Assembly: GCF_000720255.1 (NCBI RefSeq)
Contig: NZ_JOJE01000061.1
Span: forward strand, 1 to 28,401
Direction: 5' to 3'
Length of the DNA: 28,401 nucleotides
Source: Streptomyces griseus subsp. griseus
GTDB taxonomy: Bacteria; Actinomycetota; Actinomycetes; Streptomycetales; Streptomycetaceae
The notes below the pieces were generated by a model, which saw only the letters and a program-made list of their open reading frames with translations, was not told the origin of the DNA and made no database searches. The position numbers were made by a program, and so were the translations under genes. This document shows, one piece after another, positions 22,553 through 28,401 of the stretch (positions are counted from its first letter, which is position 1; the number at the start of each line of letters is the position of its first letter).

Positions 22553-23911
22553 TCAGGCCCAGGGGCTGACCGCGGTGAAGGAGCTGTCGGCGCGGAACGT
22601 GTCTGTGCTCTGGTAGGGGTCGACGCGCAGCGCGTAGTTGTAGTGGCGGAGGTAGTAGCCCGGGTAGTTGTACGACTCCAGTCGCACGGAGCCGGCCGTG
22701 GAGCCTGGGCGGGCGCAGTAGGTGGCGTCCTTCTTGAAGACGGCGCTGCCGTTGTCCGCGTCGAAGCGGGCCCGGAAGTCCCAGTGGCGCAGATAGCGGC
22801 CGGAGGAGTCGCGGAAGGAGTAGCAGTTGGCGTCGGCGAGGCCGGGCAGGACGGTGAAGGTGGCGCTCTGCTTGGCGGCGGTGCTGCTGGAGGAGTTCAC
22901 CGGGTCGAGGTAGCCGAGGTTGTCGGAGCGCACCACGGCGTACCGGTCTGGGTAGTTGACCGATTGCAGCGACCTGGTGGTGTTGGTGGGCAGCGTGGCG
23001 CCGCCGGGGACCGTCTCCCTCAGCACGGTGGCGTGGCGGATGAAGCCGGACAGCGCGGGCACCTCGGTGCGCGTGGACCAGGTGGCGAAGTTGTCGTAGC
23101 TGTCGCTGTACCAGTACTTCCCGTCGCGGTAGCCGTCGAAGTAGATGCGCCAGCCGCCGTTGTCGAGCTGGACCAGGGCCGGGCCCTCGACCCAGCTGCC
23201 GAATCCGGCCCAGTCGCCCGACTTCAGAATGGTGTACGGGCCGGTGAGGCTGGAGGCGGTGGCGTACTCGATGTACTTCGTCGTCTCGTTCTTGGTGAAC
23301 GCGTGATACGTGGAGCCGACCTTGACGACGAAGGTGTCGATGTTGTTCGGCCCGATGCCTGCCAGCTGGGTGGGCGCGGACCAGGCGGTCAGCGCGGAGT
23401 TGGTCGCCGTGATCTTGTACGGGGTGAAGGCGGTGGCGGTGCTCGCCGTCGTCAGCGACACGATGACGTTGACACTGCCGTCGGTGTCGATGAACCACTC
23501 GGGTGCCCAGGTGCGGGTCAGCCCGCTGATCGGGATCGTGTAGTTGTACAGGAACGTCCAGTTCACCCGGTCGGTGCTCCGGGCGAAACCGATCGTGTTC
23601 CCGGTCCAGTTGGTGGTGTAGGTGAGGTAGTAGAACCCGTCGGTGTGCTTGAAGATGCTGGGGTCCCGGATCAGAGCGGACGGCGGAGTGTAGGCGGGGC
23701 CCTTCTTCAGGTTGAATCCGGTGGCGTCCGGCGAGTCGTACACATACAGGTTCGACTCACTGGAGTTGGTGAACGCGGTCATCGTGTACCTCGTGGCCTG
23801 CCCGGCCGGCGGGGCGGCTGCGGAGGCGGTGCCCTGGAGGGCGGGGGCACCCAGCAGGACCAGCAGCAGTGGGCCCAGCAGGCCGAGCAGGGTTCTTACG
23901 GTTCTGTTCAA
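22553..23911 (-). CDS. secreted GH43-type glycosidase with AbfB (CBM42) domain
   Basis: A 452-aa exported enzyme. TTG 23911 behind GGAGGAAGAG is the best start, giving the signal peptide MNRTVRTLLGLLGPLLLVLL with cleavage near ASA (residues 29-31). The five-bladed propeller of GH43 follows, with base Asp83 in IRDPSIF, a pKa-modulating Asp near 192 (NNIDTFV) and the acid Glu242 in GSWVEGPAL. From about residue 318 an arabinose-binding AbfB domain follows (SVNYPDRYAVVRSDNLGYL, then YLRHWDFRARF and YYLRHYNYALRV). The expected action is release of arabinose or xylose residues from arabinan or arabinoxylan. It is divergent from a beta-helix protein with binding domains, suggesting joint use of a plant polysaccharide. 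Confidence 0.87.
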   Translation of the reverse strand: MNRTVRTLLGLLGPLLLVLLGAPALQGTASAAAPPAGQATRYTMTAFTNSSESNLYVYDSPDATGFNLKKGPAYTPPSALIRDPSIFKHTDGFYYLTYTTNWTGNTIGFARSTDRVNWTFLYNYTIPISGLTRTWAPEWFIDTDGSVNVIVSLTTASTATAFTPYKITATNSALTAWSAPTQLAGIGPNNIDTFVVKVGSTYHAFTKNETTKYIEYATASSLTGPYTILKSGDWAGFGSWVEGPALVQLDNGGWRIYFDGYRDGKYWYSDSYDNFATWSTRTEVPALSGFIRHATVLRETVPGGATLPTNTTRSLQSVNYPDRYAVVRSDNLGYLDPVNSSSSTAAKQSATFTVLPGLADANCYSFRDSSGRYLRHWDFRARFDADNGSAVFKKDATYCARPGSTAGSVRLESYNYPGYYLRHYNYALRVDPYQSTDTFRADSSFTAVSPWA

Positions 23912-24103
23912 CTCTTCCTCCGGGCCCGGCCAGTCCGCTTGGCCGATCACCGTGCTGAAGGGGCATAGATGTCCGAGATTTCGGACAATGCGCGGTACGT
24001 CGAGCAGAACATAGGTTTACGTCAAGGTTCCGTCAATATTTCTGACAGACTCCGTTCCATATGTGACGGCCGTACGCCCGCTCGAACGACCCGGGCGCTC
24101 GAA

Positions 24104-24118
24104 ATGAGTACTACTCAT
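24104..24118. promoter_or_regulatory. operator-like palindrome ATGAGTA-C-TACTCAT
   Basis: A perfect 7-bp palindrome with one central base. Its complement contains GAGTAGTACT, repeated at 24228-24237. It lies about 190 bases upstream of the GH43 start and 220 upstream of the beta-helix gene. Confidence 0.5.
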
Positions 24119-24227
24119 CTTGTAGGTGCAAGTTTTGCGGGGTGACCTGAATGGGGCGCGGTTGACGGACGATCGATCCGGCTAGATACGCTGCTACCTG
24201 GGGAGTTTCCTCCGCTCCAGGCGGTCC

Positions 24228-24240
24228 GAGTAGTACTGAG
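24228..24240. promoter_or_regulatory. second operator-like site GAGTAGTACTGAG
   Basis: It shares ten bases with the palindrome at 24104-24118 and is symmetric with one mismatch. It lies about 60 bases before the -35 box of the beta-helix gene. Confidence 0.4.
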
Positions 24241-24298
24241 CCCGATGCGTCCACATGGCATCGGTGTTACGTAAGCAAAAATGGGTGTGCCTATCGTC

Positions 24299-24327
24299 TT
24301 GACCGGAGCGCCTCGTTTCATTGATAA
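24299..24327 (+). promoter_or_regulatory. promoter giving a leaderless beta-helix mRNA
   Basis: TTGACC (24299-24304), 17-bp spacer, TGATAA (24322-24327). Transcription would begin near 24334-24337, at or next to ATG 24337. The in-frame ATG at 24328 would lie directly on the -10 box edge and is less likely. Confidence 0.45.
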
Positions 24328-24336
24328 ATGCCACTC

Positions 24337-27030
24337 ATGAGACCCCTACGCATCGGGGCGGGGACGGTGAAGGCGCTCGCGGCAGCGGCTGTCGTCTTCG
24401 CGGCCGTGCTGCCCGCTCAGCCCGCCTACGCGGCCACGACGAACTTCTACGTCGACCCTGTCAACGGCAGTGACACCAACGCGGGAACCAGCACCGCGGC
24501 GGCGTTCAAGACCATCCAGGCCGCCAAGGCCGCCGTCCGCGCTGTCAACGCGAACATGTCGGACGACATCGTCGTGAACCTGCGCGGCGGCACCTACTCC
24601 CTCACCTCTCCGATCACCTTCGGCACGAGCGACTCGGGCACGAACGGCCACACGGTCGTCTACCAGGCGTACAACGGTGAGACGCCCGTGATCACCAGCG
24701 GGAAGACGATCACCGGCTGGACCGCGGCTGCGGGCGGCGAGTACCAGGCGCCCGTGGGCGGCCTCGACTTCCGCCAACTGTACGTCAACGGGGTCCGCGC
24801 CACCCGGGCCCGCTTCCCCGACCTCGGCTCGGACTTCCAGTTGCAGGGCAGCGACAAGACCAACAAGCTGCTGAAGGTGCTCAGCTCACAGGTCTCCAAC
24901 TGGAACCACCTGGGCCAGGTCGAGATGTTGCTGGAGACGCAGTGGGGCGAGAGCTACCTGCGGCTGAAGTCGATCAGCTCCAGCAACGGCATGGCCAACG
25001 TGTCGATCCAGGACCACGAGGCGGGCATCCTGTTCCCACGCCCCTATCCGATCCTCTCCAACGGCTCTCCCCTGCACTTCGAGAACGCCCACGAGTTCCT
25101 CAACGAACCGGGCGAGTTCTACGTCGACACGGCCGCGCAGACCGTCTACTACAAGCCCCGCCCCGGCGAGGACATGTCCAAGGCCACCGTGCAGGCGCCG
25201 ACGCTGGAGACGCTCTTCGACGTCAAGGGCACCGACCTCGGCAACCCCGCCCACGACCTGCGCTTCTCCGGAATCACCTTCACCGGGACAACCTGGATGG
25301 AAGCGACGAACAACGGCTACCTCAACGGCCAGGGCGGCAACTACAACGTCTCGGCCGATACCTCCAACCACCAGTACGTCGGCCGTCCGCCGGCCGGGGT
25401 CCAGACCGCGAACGCCGACCGCGTCTCCTTCACCGGCAACACGTTCACGCAGATGGGCTCCACCGCCCTCGACTTGTCCCACGGCGTGCACGACAGCACC
25501 GTGACCGGCAACCTCATCTCCGACATCGCCGGCAACGGCATCATGGTCGGCAAGTTCTCCGACCCCACGGTGGAGATGCACACCGTGTACAACCCGCCGA
25601 CCTCCCCGGCGGGTGAGGACGCCCGGGAGGTCGTCAAGAACGTCACGGTAAAGAACAACCTGATCACCCGGATCGGTCAGGACTACGTGGGTACCGCCGG
25701 CATCAACGCGGGCTTCGTCAACAGCACCACCATCGACCACAACGACATCAGCGACGCCCCGTGGGCCGGCATTTCGCTGGGGTGGGGCTGGCAGGTGGCC
25801 GCCAACGCCGAAGGCAACAACAGCATCAGCTACAACCGAGTCGGCAACGTGCTCAACCGGCTGTGCGACGCCGCCGGCATCTACCACCTCTCCAACGACC
25901 CGGGCACGGTCATCAACGGCAACTACATCCACGACGCGGTGCGTACGCCGTCCGCCTGCACTTCCGCGGTCAGCGGCATCTACCTGGACGAGGGGTCGGA
26001 CAACATGACCGTCTCGAACAACGTGCTGTCGCACACTGACGGATTCATCAACCAGAACCGCAACGGCACCAACGTCACGCTCACCAACAACACAACGTCC
26101 GGGGACTCGGTGATCAAGGCCTCCGGTCTGGAGTCCGCCTACCAGGGGCTGGCAGCCAAGATCAACCTCGCCTACAACAAGCCGGCATCCTCCTCCTCGG
26201 TGTACAGCTCAGCCTGGGTGGCGGCCAAAGCCAACGACAACAACGGCTCGACCGGCTGGTCGCCCATCGGAAGCGACACCTCGGCCTGGTGGCAGGTCGA
26301 CCTCGGGCAGGCCTACCAGCTCGGACAGTTCTCCCTGACGACGCGCCAGGACCTCGACCAGTCGACGACGCGGAGCCAGTTCGAGATCCGTGGTTCCAAC
26401 GACCCGTCGTTCGCCACCTACACCGTGCTGGGGCGCCAGGGCAGCGCCACCCTGCCGCTCGCCGCGACGCTGACAGGCGACATAGACGTCCGCCAGAAGT
26501 TCCGCTACGTGCGGGTCGCCAAGACCGACGGCGCGTACTTCTTCATCGCGGACTTCAGTGTCCAGCAGGCCGGCGGGGCGTTGGAGGACTCCACCGGTAC
26601 GCCGAACACCAACCCATCGACGTACTACACGATCAAGAACGCCAACAGCGGGCTGCTGATGAACGTGGACCAGAGCTCCACCCTCGACCGCGCGAGCGTC
26701 AACCAGTGGGCGAGCACCGGTGGTGCCAACCAGCAGTGGAACATCGTCCCGGTCAGCGGGCAGCTCTACAAGATCGTGAACAGGAACAGCGGCAAGGTCC
26801 TCGACATCAACAACTTCAGTCACCGCAGGGGCACCTCACTGCAGCAGTACTCCTTCGCCAGCGGCAACAACCAGCTGTGGTACTTCGAGCCGACCAGCGG
26901 TGGGTACGTCATCCGCAACTTCGAGAGCAGGCAGGTCCTGGAGGTCGGTGGCGGATCGACGACGAGCGGAGCCGCCATCAATCAGTGGATGCCCCTGAAC
27001 CAATCGAACCAGGCATGGACGATCCAGTGA
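24337..27030 (+). CDS. secreted right-handed parallel beta-helix protein with F5/8C and ricin-type lectin domains
   Basis: An 897-aa exported protein. Residues 1-32 are a signal peptide ending AQPAYA. The beta-helix opens with FYVDPVNGSDTNAGTSTAAA, usual in pectate-lyase-like and GH141-like proteins, and runs to about 600 with coil repeats such as VSFTGNTFTQMG and VTGNLISDIAGNGIMVG. An F5/8 type C (CBM32-like) domain spans about 609-745 (LAYNKPASSSSVYSSAWVAA, WWQVDLGQ). A ricin B-type domain (QxW motifs QQWNIV, QLWYFE, QAWTIQ) spans about 762-897. No ribosome binding site precedes the start. The likely role is cleavage or binding of plant polysaccharide with the divergent GH43 enzyme; the catalytic family is not certain. 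Confidence 0.87.
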   Translation: MRPLRIGAGTVKALAAAAVVFAAVLPAQPAYAATTNFYVDPVNGSDTNAGTSTAAAFKTIQAAKAAVRAVNANMSDDIVVNLRGGTYSLTSPITFGTSDSGTNGHTVVYQAYNGETPVITSGKTITGWTAAAGGEYQAPVGGLDFRQLYVNGVRATRARFPDLGSDFQLQGSDKTNKLLKVLSSQVSNWNHLGQVEMLLETQWGESYLRLKSISSSNGMANVSIQDHEAGILFPRPYPILSNGSPLHFENAHEFLNEPGEFYVDTAAQTVYYKPRPGEDMSKATVQAPTLETLFDVKGTDLGNPAHDLRFSGITFTGTTWMEATNNGYLNGQGGNYNVSADTSNHQYVGRPPAGVQTANADRVSFTGNTFTQMGSTALDLSHGVHDSTVTGNLISDIAGNGIMVGKFSDPTVEMHTVYNPPTSPAGEDAREVVKNVTVKNNLITRIGQDYVGTAGINAGFVNSTTIDHNDISDAPWAGISLGWGWQVAANAEGNNSISYNRVGNVLNRLCDAAGIYHLSNDPGTVINGNYIHDAVRTPSACTSAVSGIYLDEGSDNMTVSNNVLSHTDGFINQNRNGTNVTLTNNTTSGDSVIKASGLESAYQGLAAKINLAYNKPASSSSVYSSAWVAAKANDNNGSTGWSPIGSDTSAWWQVDLGQAYQLGQFSLTTRQDLDQSTTRSQFEIRGSNDPSFATYTVLGRQGSATLPLAATLTGDIDVRQKFRYVRVAKTDGAYFFIADFSVQQAGGALEDSTGTPNTNPSTYYTIKNANSGLLMNVDQSSTLDRASVNQWASTGGANQQWNIVPVSGQLYKIVNRNSGKVLDINNFSHRRGTSLQQYSFASGNNQLWYFEPTSGGYVIRNFESRQVLEVGGGSTTSGAAINQWMPLNQSNQAWTIQ

Positions 27031-27057
27031 CCGGGTGACCCAGCACAGGACGGTGGC

Positions 27058-27093
27058 GGTGCAGCCGGAAGACGAAGGCTTTCCGGCCGCACC
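27058..27093 (+). terminator. hairpin terminator of the beta-helix gene
   Basis: GGTGCAGCCGGAA (27058-27070) pairs with TTCCGGCCGCACC (27081-27093) with one G-U pair and a 10-nt loop, 28 bases after the stop. Confidence 0.75.
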
Positions 27094-27114
27094 GACCCAC
27101 GCGCCGACCATGCC

Positions 27115-27143
27115 GAAGCCGCCCCGCGTGAGAGGGCGGCTTC
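27115..27143 (+). terminator. second hairpin terminator
   Basis: GAAGCCGCCC and GGGCGGCTTC pair perfectly (27115-27124, 27134-27143) around a 9-nt loop, just before the inverted-repeat element that starts at 27156. Confidence 0.6.
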
Positions 27144-27246
27144 TGCATAGCTCTCAGTGGGCGGTTCGTGAGCCCTTGAGTGGGTCTGCTGTCGCCTGAT
27201 GGTGTGGTGGCGGGGCGGAATCTGCCGGTCCGCGGTTGTTGATCTG

Positions 27247-27434
27247 GTGAGGCGGTGGAAGGTCGAGCAGACCTACGGGATCCTGATACTGCACCGGCGA
27301 CTGGTCCGCGACTACGAGCACCGCCCCCCTCCCCCGCCTCCCGCGTCTACTGGGCGATGACCCACATCATGACCCGACGCCTCCCCGGCACGCACGCCCC
27401 CACCTGGCGCGCAGCGCAGGCGACGGCAGTATGA
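27247..27434 (+). pseudogene. IS5-like transposase, C-terminal fragment
   Basis: The plus strand encodes VRRWKVEQTYGILILHRRLV followed by RDYEHRP. After an indel in a C-rich run (about 27324-27340) it continues RVYWAMTHIMTRRLPGTHAP and ends TWRAAQATAV with TGA at 27432-27434. This is the ending of Streptomyces IS5-family DDE transposases, where the Glu of WxVExT is the third catalytic residue (here WKVEQT). Everything upstream, including the two catalytic Asp residues, is absent although the left inverted repeat is only 90 bases away, so an internal deletion has occurred. The stop overlaps the start of the accessory ORF by ATGA. Confidence 0.75.
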
Positions 27435-27827
27435 ACATCCGGCCCCTGCTCGATGCCCTGGACCTCCAGGAAGACGCCGCCCGGGCCCTGGCCGACGACC
27501 TCCGCGCACAGATCGACGACCTGCGACCCGGTTGCGGGAGGCCGAGACGCACCTGGAACACCTCACGATCACCCGCAAGACCGTCACCGGCCCCGCCGAC
27601 CCGCTCCCGGTCGGCCCGCCAAACCTGCCCGAGCACCCGGACTACCCCCGCATCCTCACCGCCTTCAACCACACGACCGAGCCGCTCCGGGCCAAGGACG
27701 TCTGCGAAGCCCTCGGCCACGAACTGCTGCCGGAGAACGTCGAGGGCACCCGCGCCAAGCTGAAACGCCTCGTCAAACTCGGGATCCTCACCGAGGCCGA
27801 CACGGCAACTTCGCCAGGAAGCAATAG
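27431..27827 (+). pseudogene. IS5-associated accessory ORF (coiled coil plus winged helix), frameshifted
   Basis: ATG 27431 overlaps the transposase stop (ATGA). Residues MNIRPLLDALDLQEDAARAL and a coiled-coil stretch are followed by a frameshift near 27527 to LREAETHLEHLTITRKTV, PEHPDYPRILTAFNHTTEPL and the winged-helix-like RAKDVCEALGHELLPENVEG then TRAKLKRLVKLGILTEAD. A second indel near 27803 restores the expected ending NFARKQ at TAG 27825-27827. Similar small proteins accompany IS5-like transposases in Streptomyces. The order, overlap and shared inverted repeats suggest a transposase partner; its activity is unknown. Two lesions make this copy nonfunctional. Confidence 0.6.
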
Positions 27828-27906
27828 CCGACACAACCTCCACCAGCGGCCTTGCCTCACCTCAGCCAGAAACAGACGTCACCTTACGAACCGCCCACTT
27901 ACAGCC

Positions 27907-28329
27907 TCAATCAACTCGGTTGTGCGCGCCGTGCCCCGGGTCGATCGACGGGATGTCGGCACAGACAGGGTTGTCTTCGGAGAGGCTGGCGGCCAATTGG
28001 GTCACAGTGATGCGTGTCATTTCACTGAGCCGGGCGAGGGGCAGAGCGGATGCGTCGTCGTAGATGAGGACTTTCAAGATGTTGACACGGAGCTGGTCTT
28101 CGCCGTCCAAGTAGGGCAGGCCAGCGAGCAGTTCGTGCGCTGGCCGCACGGCGACTGTGTGTGCGATCTGCGCCAGGGGCATCTGGTCGACGGCGTCGGA
28201 GGTCGTGGGACGCCCTTGGGTGATGGCGTCCAGGAGGAAGGCATGGATGCTCAAGGCGAGCAGCGTCGCCATCAGACTGTCGGCCGACTGCGGGCTCAGG
28301 GACTGGGCTTGATCCGCTTTGGCGGACAT
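27907..28329 (-). CDS. hypothetical protein, 140 aa
   Basis: No family recognised. The protein is helical and soluble, with no signal peptide; it begins MSAKADQAQSLSPQSADSLM and includes LSIHAFLLDAITQGRP, RVNILKVLIYDDASALPLAR and LSEMTRITVTQLAASLSED. The last 20 residues could form a small helix-rich end. ATG 28329 starts seven bases after the stop of the preceding minus-strand gene, so the two form an operon and coupling may explain the lack of a ribosome binding site. Its stop lies only eight bases from the inverted-repeat element at 27156-27899, so the natural C-terminus may have been cut by that insertion. Confidence 0.6.
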   Translation of the reverse strand: MSAKADQAQSLSPQSADSLMATLLALSIHAFLLDAITQGRPTTSDAVDQMPLAQIAHTVAVRPAHELLAGLPYLDGEDQLRVNILKVLIYDDASALPLARLSEMTRITVTQLAASLSEDNPVCADIPSIDPGHGAHNRVD

Positions 28330-28335
28330 CCGAGA

Positions 28336-28401
28336 TCAGGGGTTCTGCCCCGGGAGGATGTCCATCATGGAGAGCATGGGGAAGAAGAAGCCTCGGCCTC
28401 G
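28336..28401 (-). CDS. 3' end of a gene entering from the right
   Basis: The last 21 codons of a minus-strand gene, ending FFFPMLSMMDILPGQNP with TGA at 28336-28338. The rest lies outside the window. The hydrophobic, methionine-rich end gives no family. Its stop is seven bases before the start of the 140-aa gene, so they are probably co-transcribed. Confidence 0.45.
   Translation of the reverse strand, partial: RGRGFFFPMLSMMDILPGQNP

Larger units (their letters stand above)
23912..24336. other. divergent intergenic control region
   Basis: 425 bases, markedly more AT-rich than its surroundings, between two divergent secreted-protein genes. It holds two copies of a GAGTAGTACT motif and a leaderless-type promoter for the right-hand gene, annotated separately. 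No ORF is supported in it. Confidence 0.6.
27156..27899 (+). mobile_element. small element bounded by 14-bp inverted repeats
   Basis: AGTGGGCGGTTCGT at 27156-27169 is repeated inverted at 27886-27899; two of the next three internal bases also match. Inside are a transposase tail and an overlapping accessory ORF, both degraded. No target duplication was seen. Confidence 0.55.

Noticed and set aside
22295..23968. Plus-strand 557-codon open frame
   Set aside because: Antisense of the GH43 gene; low-complexity Gly/Val/Arg and no ribosome binding site.
24886..26034. Minus-strand 382-codon open frame
   Set aside because: Antisense of the beta-helix gene; Val/Asp/Arg-rich composition is the expected complement.
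1..28401. tRNA, rRNA or CRISPR arrays
   Set aside because: I saw no tRNA cloverleaf with T-loop GGTTCGAATCC-like sequence, no rRNA segments and no spaced repeats.

Overview
The window looks like a stretch of Streptomyces (or close actinomycete) chromosome. It has very high GC with strong third-position GC bias, frequent GTG and TTG starts, GGAGG-type ribosome binding sites, and protein families typical of that genus (DUF5959, DUF6262, lamin-tail, AbfB, FG-GAP, SMI1/KNR4). It reads as an accessory region, perhaps a chromosome arm: intact cargo genes alternate with insertion-sequence remnants and with genes broken by frameshift, nonsense mutation or deletion. About fifteen broken genes can be recognised in 28.4 kb.

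Left part (1-4.4 kb): a DUF5959 gene, an intact short-chain dehydrogenase (SDR), a 5'-truncated secreted-type ORF, an SDR tail fragment, and a second intact SDR of the general-stress (YghA/GSP39) type. Then comes a deletion scar where the head of a sirtuin gene abuts the tail of an oppositely oriented alpha/beta hydrolase. 4.4-7.7 kb: a translationally coupled pair on the minus strand, a LodA/GoxA-like cysteine-tryptophylquinone amino-acid oxidase followed by its LodB-like flavoprotein maturation partner, with a near-perfect hairpin downstream and a small dyad upstream. 7.7-10.6 kb: remnants of a mobile-element ATPase and a DUF6262 (Tn554 TnpC-like) gene, an unknown 192-aa protein, a 56-aa membrane protein missing from simple ORF calls, and cold-shock and lamin-tail pseudogenes. 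The lamin-tail gene carries a palindromic insertion, 38 bp of which recurs exactly in the IS21 element 5 kb away.

10.6-14.1 kb: two neighbouring genes with nuclease-like features (a PD-(D/E)XK-like protein and a DUF3800 protein), then a secreted FG-GAP repeat protein. 14.3-16.5 kb: an IS21-family element with both istA and istB mutated. 16.6-19.1 kb: an alpha/beta hydrolase, then an MFS exporter divergent from an ArsR-type regulator with a candidate operator between them. 19.2-22.4 kb: IS630 and IS21 fragments, a SMI1/KNR4 protein, a GNAT acetyltransferase and an apparently intact IS256 transposase.

22.5-27.1 kb: a divergent pair of secreted carbohydrate-active proteins, a GH43 plus AbfB arabinan-type enzyme and a parallel beta-helix protein with F5/8C and ricin-type binding domains. 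They share an intergenic region with two copies of a GAGTAGTACT motif and probably form one polysaccharide-utilisation locus. 27.15-27.9 kb: a small element bounded by 14-bp inverted repeats, holding the tail of an IS5-like transposase overlapped by a decayed accessory ORF. The window ends in a two-gene minus-strand unit of unknown function. All identities are from reading the sequence without database searches.
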